Below are positions 57,053-64,000 of a stretch of DNA of 64,000 bases, piece after piece. Origin of the DNA: Rhodococcoides fascians NBRC 12155 = LMG 3623 (GTDB taxonomy: Bacteria > Actinomycetota > Actinomycetes > Mycobacteriales > Mycobacteriaceae); NCBI RefSeq assembly GCF_001894785.1, contig NZ_BCWW01000009.1, forward strand, positions 124,001-188,000, in the 5' to 3' direction. Every line of letters starts with the position of its first letter. Positions within the stretch are counted from its first letter, which is position 1. The translations under genes and the position numbers were made by a program. A model generated the notes under the pieces. That model saw only the letters and a program-made list of their open reading frames with translations, was not told the origin of the DNA and did not search any database.

Positions 57053-58197
57053 GCATCTGGACGACGCCGGAGCGTCAGCAGCTTCGCAAGACCGTTCGCA
57101 GTTTCGTCGAGCAGGACATTGCGCCGCACATGAATCGGTGGGAGACCGAGGGCGAGATCCCGCGCGAGCTGCACAAGAAAGCGGCCGCTCTCGGTTTGCT
57201 CGGCGCAGGGTTTCCCGAGGACGTCGGCGGCGACGGCGGTGATCTCGCGGACGCGGTGCTGATCTGCGAGGAGATGCACCAGGCCGGCGCGTCGGGCGGA
57301 CTGTTCGCTTCTCTGTTCACCTGTGGAATTGCGTTGCCGCACTTGGTTGCCGCGAGAGATTCTGAGCAGATCGACAAGTGGGTACGGCCGACGCTGGCGG
57401 GGGAGAAGATCGGCTCGCTCGCGATCACCGAGCCGGGCGGCGGCTCCGACGTGGGTCATCTGCGGACCAAGGCGGTCAGAGACGGCGACCATTACGTCGT
57501 CAACGGGTCGAAGACCTACATCACCTCGGGGTGCCGTGCGGACTTCGTCGTCACCGCGGTCCGGACGGGAGGCGAGGGGGCAGCCGGAGTGTCGCTCCTC
57601 GTCGTCGAGAGGGGCACACCGGGATTCGAGGTCACCAGCAAGCTCGACAAGATGGGGTGGCGCGCCTCCGATACTGCCGAACTTTCCTTCGTCGACGCAC
57701 GGGTTCCGGTGGCCAACCTGGTCGGTGCCGAGAACAGTGGCTTCGTCCAGATCGCGCAGGCATTTCTCACCGAGCGTATCGCTCTCGCCGCTCAGGCCTA
57801 CGCCAGCGCGCAGCGGTGCCTCGATCTGACGCTGCGGTGGGTCCGTGATCGCGAGACCTTCGGAAAGCCGCTCATCGCACGGCAATCCGTACAGAACACC
57901 GTCACCGAGATGGCGCGCAAGATCGACATCGCTCGCGTGTACACCCGCTCCCTCGTCGAGCGGTCCTTGCAGGAGGACGGTGACTTCATCGCCGAGGTCT
58001 GCTTCGCCAAGAACACCGCCGTCGAATCCGGGGAGTGGGTGGCCAATCAAGCCGTCCAACTCTTCGGCGGACTCGGGTACATGCGCGAGAGCGAGGTCGA
58101 ACGGCAATACCGCGACATGCGCATCCTCGGTATCGGCGGCGGAACCACCGAAATTCTCACCGGCCTTGCCGCAAAACGATTGGGGTATCAGGCATGA
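57049..58197 (+). CDS. Acyl-CoA dehydrogenase (FadE13-like)
   Basis: A 382-residue FAD acyl-CoA dehydrogenase. ITEPGGGSDVGHLRTKA (FAD loop), KTYITSG, and GGLGYMRESEVERQYRDMR near the end. The usual catalytic Glu of the YEGT motif is replaced by GIGGGTTE. A Glu in TERIALAA lies where isovaleryl-CoA and long-chain dehydrogenases carry their base, which favours a branched or bulky substrate. ATGA overlaps at both ends show tight coupling. Confidence 0.92.
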   Translation: MSIWTTPERQQLRKTVRSFVEQDIAPHMNRWETEGEIPRELHKKAAALGLLGAGFPEDVGGDGGDLADAVLICEEMHQAGASGGLFASLFTCGIALPHLVAARDSEQIDKWVRPTLAGEKIGSLAITEPGGGSDVGHLRTKAVRDGDHYVVNGSKTYITSGCRADFVVTAVRTGGEGAAGVSLLVVERGTPGFEVTSKLDKMGWRASDTAELSFVDARVPVANLVGAENSGFVQIAQAFLTERIALAAQAYASAQRCLDLTLRWVRDRETFGKPLIARQSVQNTVTEMARKIDIARVYTRSLVERSLQEDGDFIAEVCFAKNTAVESGEWVANQAVQLFGGLGYMRESEVERQYRDMRILGIGGGTTEILTGLAAKRLGYQA

Positions 58198-59792
58198 GCG
58201 TGCTGAAGTCCACTCTCGACACCGCATCGGAGCAGTACACCGGTGCCACCGAGGCCATGCACACCAAACTGGCCGAGATCGACGCCGAACACGACAAGGC
58301 GCTGCTCGGTGGCGGTCAGAAGTACGTCGATCGCCACAAGAAGCGTGGCAAGCTGCTCGCCCGTGAGCGTATCGAATTGTTGATCGACGAGGATTCCGCG
58401 TTTCTCGAACTGTGCCCACTTGCGGCGTGGGGCAGCGACTTTCCCGTCGGTGCCAGCACCGTCATGGGAATCGGTGTCGTGTGCGGGGTCGAATGTCTCA
58501 TCGTGGCCAACGATCCCACGGTCCGCGGCGGATCCAGCAACCCGTGGACCCTGAAGAAGGGGTTCCGCGGCAACGACATCGCCACCCAGAACCGACTGCC
58601 GGTGATCTCTCTCGTCGAGTCGGGCGGTGCCGACCTGCCCACGCAGAAAGAGGTGTTCATCCCCGGCGGGCGCATGTTCCGCGATCTGACGCAGCTCTCG
58701 GCAGCCGGAATTCCGACCATCGCCCTGGTGTTCGGCAACTCGACTGCGGGCGGTGCCTACGTGCCCGGCATGTCCGATCACGTCGTCATGATCAAGGAAC
58801 GATCCAAGGTGTTCCTGGCCGGGCCGCCCCTGGTGAAGATGGCCACCGGTGAGGATTCGGACGACGAGTCGCTCGGTGGAGCCGAGATGCACGCCCGGAA
58901 GTCCGGTCTCGCAGACTACTTCGCCGTCGACGAGCAGGACGCCATCCGCATCGGACGCAGCATCGTCTCCCGGTTGAACTGGAAGAAGAAGGGGCCCGAG
59001 CCACGCACCGAGGTCATCGAGCCACTCGCCGATCCCGAGGATCTGCTCGGCATCGTCCCCACCGATCTGAAGATCCCATTCGATCCCCGCGAGGTCATCG
59101 CCCGCATCGTCGACGGTTCCGACTTCGACGAGTTCAAGCCGATGTACGGCGGCTCGCTCGTCACCGGTTGGGCAGAGTTGCACGGCTACCCGATCGGCAT
59201 CCTCGCCAACGCACGCGGCGTGCTGTTCAGCGAGGAATCGCAGAAGGCGACGCAGTTCATTCAGCTCGCCAACCGGTCGAACACGCCACTGCTGTTCCTG
59301 CACAACACCACCGGCTACATGGTCGGCAAGGAATACGAGGAAGGCGGCATGATCAAGCACGGATCGATGATGATCAACGCCGTCTCCAACTCGAAGGTGC
59401 CGCACATCTCGATCCTGCTCGGGGCGTCCTACGGAGCCGGCCATTACGGCATGTGCGGCCGCGCCTTCGATCCTCGCTTCCTCTTCGCCTGGCCGTCCAG
59501 CAAATCCGCCGTCATGGGTGGCGCACAGCTGGCCGGCGTCATCTCCATCGTCGGACGCGCCGCCGCAGAAGCTCGCGGTCAAGCGTTCGACGCGGAGGCC
59601 GATGCCGGACTGCGCGCGATGATCGAGAATCAGATCGAAGCCGAATCGTTGCCGATGTTCCTGTCCGGACGCCTCTACGACGACGGCGTCATCGATCCCC
59701 GTGACACCCGCACGGTAGTGGGAATGTGCCTGTCGGCCATCGCCTCTGCCCCGATCGAAGGCACCGCGAACTTCGGTGTCTTCCGGATGTGA
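58194..59792 (+). CDS. Acyl-CoA carboxylase carboxyltransferase (beta) subunit
   Basis: A 532-residue carboxyltransferase that moves CO2 from biotin to an unsaturated acyl-CoA (methylcrotonyl-, geranyl- or related). The N-terminal acetyl-CoA carboxylase-like fold shows RGGSSNPWTLKKG, VESGGADLPTQKEVF and FGNSTAGGAYVPGMSD. The C-terminal half has FLHNTTGYMVGKEYEEGG and ILLGASYGAGHYGMCGR, the oxyanion glycine motif. Length and motifs match the MCC/GCC beta type rather than propionyl-CoA AccD5. Confidence 0.95.
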   Translation: MSVLKSTLDTASEQYTGATEAMHTKLAEIDAEHDKALLGGGQKYVDRHKKRGKLLARERIELLIDEDSAFLELCPLAAWGSDFPVGASTVMGIGVVCGVECLIVANDPTVRGGSSNPWTLKKGFRGNDIATQNRLPVISLVESGGADLPTQKEVFIPGGRMFRDLTQLSAAGIPTIALVFGNSTAGGAYVPGMSDHVVMIKERSKVFLAGPPLVKMATGEDSDDESLGGAEMHARKSGLADYFAVDEQDAIRIGRSIVSRLNWKKKGPEPRTEVIEPLADPEDLLGIVPTDLKIPFDPREVIARIVDGSDFDEFKPMYGGSLVTGWAELHGYPIGILANARGVLFSEESQKATQFIQLANRSNTPLLFLHNTTGYMVGKEYEEGGMIKHGSMMINAVSNSKVPHISILLGASYGAGHYGMCGRAFDPRFLFAWPSSKSAVMGGAQLAGVISIVGRAAAEARGQAFDAEADAGLRAMIENQIEAESLPMFLSGRLYDDGVIDPRDTRTVVGMCLSAIASAPIEGTANFGVFRM

Positions 59793-59799
59793 TGCCCGC

Positions 59800-61776
59800 A
59801 TGCTGAACAAAGTCCTCGTGGCCAATCGCGGCGAAATCGCCCGACGCGTCTTCACCACCTGCCGCGCGGAGGGCATCGATACCGTCGCGGTCTTCTCCGA
59901 CGCCGACGCGGCATCTCCCCATGTGCGTGAGGCGGACTCCGCTGTGCGTCTGCCTGGGCAGAGCCCGTCCGAGACCTACTTGCGCGGAGAATTGATCATC
60001 GCCGCCGCGGTGCAGGCCGGAGCCGACGCGGTCCATCCGGGATACGGATTCCTCTCCGAGAACGCCGAATTCGCCCGGCAAGTTCTCGACGCCGGGTTGA
60101 CCTGGATCGGACCGCCCGTCAAGGCCATCGAATCGATGGGCTCGAAGGTCGAGTCCAAGAAGATGATGGCCGACGCCGGAGTGCCGGTGTTGACTCGACT
60201 CGATCCCGAGTCGGTCACCGAGAACGAGCTACCGGTACTGATCAAGGCCTCCGCGGGCGGCGGCGGTCGGGGGATGCGCATCGTCCGCAGTCTCGATGCA
60301 CTGCAGTCGGAGCTCGAGGCAGCCGGACGAGAAGCCCTCTCGGCCTTCGGCGATGGAACGGTGTTCATCGAGCGGTACATCGAAACCGGGCGGCACATCG
60401 AAGTTCAGGTCATGGCCGATCGATTCGGCACGGTGTGGACGGTGGGCGAGCGTGAATGCTCGATCCAACGCAGGCACCAGAAGGTCGTCGAGGAAGCTCC
60501 GTCGCCGCTCGTCGAACGCATCGACGGCATGCGCGAGAAGCTTTTCGAAGCAGCCACACTGGCATCCGAGGCCATCGGCTACGAGGGTGCAGGGACCGTC
60601 GAATTCCTCGCCGACGAAAAGGGAAATTTCTTCTTCCTCGAGATGAACACCCGCCTGCAGGTGGAGCATCCGGTCACCGAATGCACGACGGGTCTGGATC
60701 TCGTTGCGCTGCAGATCCAGGTTGCGGCGGGGGAGCGGCTACCGGCCGAACAGCCCACGACACGGGGACACTCGATCGAGGTTCGGCTGTACGCCGAGGA
60801 TCCGGCTCAGGACTGGCAGCCGCAGAGCGGTGCCGTGCACCGATTCGAAATCCCTGGTGCGCAGTTCGAGGTGTCGGACAAAGCTGGATACATCAGAGTC
60901 GATTCCGGCGTCGAGACGGGCAGTGTGGTGGGAACGCAGTACGACCCCATGCTCGCCAAGGTGATCTCCTTCGCCCCGACGCGGGACCGAGCGGCGACTC
61001 TGTTGGCGAAAGCACTGCAGAACGCCACCATTCACGGCCTGAAGACCAATCGCGATCTGCTGGTCAACATTCTGCGCCATCCGGCGTTCCTGGCGGGCGA
61101 CACCGATACAGCCTTCTTCGACACGCACGGCCTCGATGTCCTGGCTCAGCCGTTTGCGCAGGGCCGGGCCGAGGAACTGTCGGCGCTCGCGGCTGCCTTG
61201 GCCGACGCGGCGAGCAACGTCTCGCGAGCTCGGGTGAACCGGGGTCTACCCGGCGGCTGGCGCAATCTCCGGTCGCAACCGCAGCGCAAGACGTACAACG
61301 ACATCACCGTCGAATACTCGATCGGACGCAGCGGACTCACCTCCTCGGTGGAGGGTGTCGAACTGGTGGAGCACACACCGACCTCGGTGACGTTGGACGA
61401 CAACGGGATTCGTCGTATCTTCGCAGTGAGCACCTACGGGTCCGACGTGTTCGTGGATTCTTCCCTGGGCCCCGTTCGATTGGCTCGGGCACCGAGGTTC
61501 ACCGACCCCACCGACGAGGTGGCGGCCGGATCACTGCTTGCGCCGATGCCGGGCAGCGTCATCAGAATTGCTGCTGCGCAGGGAGATACCGTCACCGCGG
61601 GCCAGCCCATTCTGTGGCTGGAGGCGATGAAGATGGAGCACACCGTGACTGCACCCGCCGATGGTGTGCTCACCGAACTGAACGTGCAGCAGGGTCAGCA
61701 AGTCGAGGTAGGACAGGTCTTGGCAGTAGTCACCGACACGCCAGTAGTCACCGATAACGGAGTGGAGCAACCATGA
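59800..61776 (+). CDS. Acyl-CoA carboxylase alpha subunit (biotin carboxylase + BCCP)
   Basis: A 658-residue ATP-dependent biotin carboxylase fused to its biotin carrier. KVLVANRGEIARRVF at the N-terminus, the glycine-rich ATP loop KASAGGGGRGMR, EMNTRLQVEHPVTE, and the C-terminal EAMKME biotinylation site with Lys611. A BT-type middle domain links the two. ATG at 59800, 7 bp after the beta subunit stop. Needs biotin, linking it to the bioYMN system at 35.6 kb. Confidence 0.96.
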   Translation: MLNKVLVANRGEIARRVFTTCRAEGIDTVAVFSDADAASPHVREADSAVRLPGQSPSETYLRGELIIAAAVQAGADAVHPGYGFLSENAEFARQVLDAGLTWIGPPVKAIESMGSKVESKKMMADAGVPVLTRLDPESVTENELPVLIKASAGGGGRGMRIVRSLDALQSELEAAGREALSAFGDGTVFIERYIETGRHIEVQVMADRFGTVWTVGERECSIQRRHQKVVEEAPSPLVERIDGMREKLFEAATLASEAIGYEGAGTVEFLADEKGNFFFLEMNTRLQVEHPVTECTTGLDLVALQIQVAAGERLPAEQPTTRGHSIEVRLYAEDPAQDWQPQSGAVHRFEIPGAQFEVSDKAGYIRVDSGVETGSVVGTQYDPMLAKVISFAPTRDRAATLLAKALQNATIHGLKTNRDLLVNILRHPAFLAGDTDTAFFDTHGLDVLAQPFAQGRAEELSALAAALADAASNVSRARVNRGLPGGWRNLRSQPQRKTYNDITVEYSIGRSGLTSSVEGVELVEHTPTSVTLDDNGIRRIFAVSTYGSDVFVDSSLGPVRLARAPRFTDPTDEVAAGSLLAPMPGSVIRIAAAQGDTVTAGQPILWLEAMKMEHTVTAPADGVLTELNVQQGQQVEVGQVLAVVTDTPVVTDNGVEQP

Positions 61777-62963
61777 GTTTCATCGAAACCGAAGAGCAGA
61801 AGGGTCTGCGCAACGCAGTCTCGTCACTGGGCAAGCGCTACAACTACATCGACTACGTGCTGCCCAAGGCGCGCAAAGGCGAGCCACTGACCGAACTGTG
61901 GAACGAGGCGGGCAAGCTCGGCTTCCTCGGGGTCAATCTGCCCGAGGAATACGGCGGCGGCGGCGCAGGCATCTACGAACTCGCGCTCGTGCAGGAGGAG
62001 TTGGCTGCGCACGGTGCCGGTCTACTGCTCGTCGTCGTCAGCCCGGCCATCTGCGGCACCATCATCGGCAAGTACGGCACGCCGGATCAGAAGCAGGAGT
62101 GGCTCACCGCCCTCGCCGACGGTTCCAAGATCATGGTCTTCGGCATCACCGAGCCCGATGCCGGATCCAACTCGCACCAGATCACCACCACGGCGCGTCG
62201 CGACAGGGACGGGGCGAGCGGAGCGACGGGGGATGAAGCAGGGTGGATCTTGAAGGGCAACAAGATCTATATCTCGGGCGTGGATCAGGCCGACGCCGTA
62301 TTGATCGTTGCCAGAACGGAAGACAGCAAGACCGGCAAGCTCAAGCCTGCCCTGTTCATCGTGCCCACCGACGCTCCGGGACTGCAGAAGACGCAGATGC
62401 AGATGGACATCGTCGAGCCCGATCACCAGTTCGTGCTGTTCCTCGACGACGTCCGGTTGCCCGCCGAGGCACTCGTCGGTGAGGCCGACGCTGCCCTGAT
62501 GCAGTTGTTCGCCGGACTGAACCCCGAGCGCATTCTCGGTGCTGCGATGGCTGTCGGTATGGGTCGCTACGCTCTGGACGCGGCGGTCAAATACGCCAAC
62601 GAGCGGACGGTCTGGAAGACGCCGATCGGCGCTCACCAGGGCTTGGCGCACCCGTTGGCGCAGTGCAAGATCGAGCTGGAGTTGGCGAAATTGATGATGC
62701 AGAAGGCCGCGGTGCTGTACGACTCCGGCGACGATTTCGGTGCCGCCGAGGCCGCGAACATGGCCAAATATGCTGCTGCCGAGGCCAGTATCAAGGCACT
62801 CGATCAGGCGATCCAAACCCACGGTGGTGCCGGGTTGAGCAGTGAATACGGATTGGCTGCGATGCTCGGAGCCGCCCGCATCGCCCGCGTCGCTCCCGTG
62901 AGCCGGGAAATGATCCTGAACTTCGTGAGCCAGCACTCGCTCGGCCTGCCGAGAAGCTACTGA
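61773..62963 (+). CDS. Acyl-CoA dehydrogenase (FadE12-like)
   Basis: A 396-residue acyl-CoA dehydrogenase. FGITEPDAGSNSHQITT and KIYISGVDQAD are the flavin motifs and QTHGGAGLSSEYGLA the C-terminal helix. As in its partner gene, the standard YEGT Glu is missing (RVAPVSREM instead) and a Glu in NPERILGAA could be the base. Two different dehydrogenases flank the carboxylase, as expected for two oxidation steps or a hetero-oligomer. ATGA overlap with the alpha subunit gene. Confidence 0.92.
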   Translation: MSFIETEEQKGLRNAVSSLGKRYNYIDYVLPKARKGEPLTELWNEAGKLGFLGVNLPEEYGGGGAGIYELALVQEELAAHGAGLLLVVVSPAICGTIIGKYGTPDQKQEWLTALADGSKIMVFGITEPDAGSNSHQITTTARRDRDGASGATGDEAGWILKGNKIYISGVDQADAVLIVARTEDSKTGKLKPALFIVPTDAPGLQKTQMQMDIVEPDHQFVLFLDDVRLPAEALVGEADAALMQLFAGLNPERILGAAMAVGMGRYALDAAVKYANERTVWKTPIGAHQGLAHPLAQCKIELELAKLMMQKAAVLYDSGDDFGAAEAANMAKYAAAEASIKALDQAIQTHGGAGLSSEYGLAAMLGAARIARVAPVSREMILNFVSQHSLGLPRSY

Positions 62964-63715
62964 TGGCCGTTCTCGTCGAGTCGGGCAAAGACACAGCGTA
63001 TTTGACGTTGGATTCGCCGCAGAACCGAAACGCGCTGTCGTCGGTGTTGGTCGAGGAGCTGACAGCGGGCCTCATCGCTGCGGCGCACGACGACGACATC
63101 AGAACGATCGTGCTCGGTCACACCGGTACGACGTTCTGCGCCGGTGCCGACCTCAGAGAGGCCGGGGCGTCGCCCGAGCTTCGGACTCGGCAGATGCTGG
63201 ATCTGATGCGGCTGATCATCGACACCCCGAAACCCGTCGTCGTACAGATCGATGGACATGTGCGGGCAGGCGGGATGGGGCTCGTGGCGGCGTGCGACGT
63301 CGCCATTGCCGGACCGGAAAGCTCGTTCGCGCTGACCGAGGTTCGCCTCGGACTGGCGGCGTCGGTCATCTCCGTCGCCGTGTTGCCGCGACTGTCGTCC
63401 CGGGCGGCGAGTCGATACTTCCTCACCGGGGAAACATTCGACGGTGCCACGGCCCAGGAGATCGGTCTGGTCACCGTGGCCGACGCCGTTCCCGCGGCCG
63501 CGGTGGCCGACTACATGATCATGTTCAGGAAGTGCTCGCCGCAGGGCTTGGCCGAGTCCAAACAGCTCACCACCGCCGCGATCCGACGCGAGATCGACGA
63601 GCGCGGAACGGCCGTCGCCGAGCAATCGGCCAGGTTGTTTGCATCGGAGGAAGCCCGAGAGGGGATGATGTCCTTTCTGGAGAAAAGGCCGCCGTCCTGG
63701 GCTGCCGAAAAGTAG
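62963..63715 (+). CDS. Enoyl-CoA hydratase/isomerase family protein (EchA7-like)
   Basis: A 250-residue crotonase-fold enzyme. TFCAGADLREAG provides one oxyanion NH and VRAGGMGLVAACDVAIAGPESSFALTEVRLGL the second with the catalytic loop. Likely hydrates the glutaconyl-CoA-type product of the carboxylase. Start ATG shares one base with the upstream stop (TGATG). Confidence 0.93.
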   Translation: MAVLVESGKDTAYLTLDSPQNRNALSSVLVEELTAGLIAAAHDDDIRTIVLGHTGTTFCAGADLREAGASPELRTRQMLDLMRLIIDTPKPVVVQIDGHVRAGGMGLVAACDVAIAGPESSFALTEVRLGLAASVISVAVLPRLSSRAASRYFLTGETFDGATAQEIGLVTVADAVPAAAVADYMIMFRKCSPQGLAESKQLTTAAIRREIDERGTAVAEQSARLFASEEAREGMMSFLEKRPPSWAAEK

Positions 63716-63734
63716 GTCGAGAAGGAGCAGGGAG

Positions 63735-64000
63735 ATGGTGATGGCGCGCGAACCCAAGCAGGATCGCAGCAGGGTGACGCGTCAGCGACTGCTCGAGGCG
63801 ACGATCGACTCGCTCGCCGAGCAGGGCTGGAGCGCAACGACGGTCGGGGTCGTCGCCGAGCGCGCCGGCGTCTCTCGCGGTGCCACCCAACACCATTTCC
63901 CGACGCGTGAGGACCTCATCACCGGGGCACTCGAGTACATGTTCGACACCCGGATGGACCACGCGCGCCGCGAGGCGCAAGAGATTCCGCCCGGCCCCGG
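63735..64000 (+). CDS. TetR-family regulator, 3' end cut by window edge
   Basis: The first 88 residues of a TetR repressor: a basic N-terminus, then EATIDSLAEQGWSATTVGVVA and RAGVSRGATQHHFPTREDLI, the helix-turn-helix. ATG preceded by AAGGAGCAGGGAG. Placed last in the acyl-CoA operon with a 19-bp gap, it probably represses the operon through the palindrome at 54469-54486 and releases it on binding an acyl-CoA. Confidence 0.9.
   Translation, partial: MVMAREPKQDRSRVTRQRLLEATIDSLAEQGWSATTVGVVAERAGVSRGATQHHFPTREDLITGALEYMFDTRMDHARREAQEIPPGP

Overview
The window is high-GC actinobacterial DNA, most likely from Rhodococcus in the broad sense (including the R. fascians/Rhodococcoides clade). The basis is the mycobacterial-type RpoB and RpoC, the 13E12/DUF222-HNH family, a BioQ-type operator, a SOS box of mycobacterial form, class-F sortase and tandem acyl-CoA enzymes, with GC-rich third codon positions throughout. 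No rRNA, tRNA, CRISPR array, insertion sequence or prophage was seen. Coding is dense, with many ATGA and TGATG overlaps.

Left part (1-14.3 kb): the 5' part of a large reducing type I polyketide synthase (KS-AT-DH-ER-KR, cut by the left edge) runs leftward. About 0.9 kb separates it from the divergent rpoB-rpoC operon, which has a candidate promoter, a leader hairpin, a strong hairpin between the two genes and a clear intrinsic terminator after rpoC.

14.3-35.5 kb is a mosaic of small units: a SoxR regulator divergent from an MFS exporter, with a recognisable SoxR box; a MarR regulator beside a SnoaL-like protein; a Tat-exported PhoD phosphatase; a cholesterol-oxidase-like GMC oxidoreductase; a LysR regulator divergent from a type II NADH dehydrogenase; a coupled membrane protein/histidine kinase/response regulator operon; a SixA phosphatase with a GtrA protein; an MFS permease; a CPBP membrane protein; and a DUF222-HNH (13E12) gene whose start codon lies inside a LexA-type SOS box.

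35.5-45.5 kb: a BioQ-type palindrome precedes a six-gene run, bioY, CoA ligase, thiolase, bioM, bioN, CoA ligase. This is a biotin ECF transporter interleaved with acyl-CoA enzymes, all translationally overlapping. Converging on it from the other strand are an acyl-ACP thioesterase, a transglycosylase-NlpC/P60 wall hydrolase, a VKOR-DsbA oxidative folding pair and aroQ.

45.5-54.4 kb: two MFS permeases, a hydrolase and a TetR regulator. Then comes a secreted ice-binding-domain (DUF3494) protein with a TPDQP repeat stalk and a sorting-signal-like tail, followed 7 bp later by a predicted lipoprotein class-F sortase. A decayed 13E12 fragment, an ASCH protein and a lipoprotein nuclease/phosphatase follow.

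54.5-64 kb: an eight-gene rightward operon (TIGR03084 protein, DUF1446/AtuA-like, acyl-CoA dehydrogenase, carboxyltransferase, biotin carboxylase/BCCP, acyl-CoA dehydrogenase, enoyl-CoA hydratase, TetR) preceded by a palindromic operator. It has the gene order recalled for M. tuberculosis Rv0976c-Rv0971c and probably degrades a branched or isoprenoid acyl-CoA. The two biotin-related systems, transport at 35.6 kb and the biotin-dependent carboxylase here, are not adjacent but are metabolically linked.
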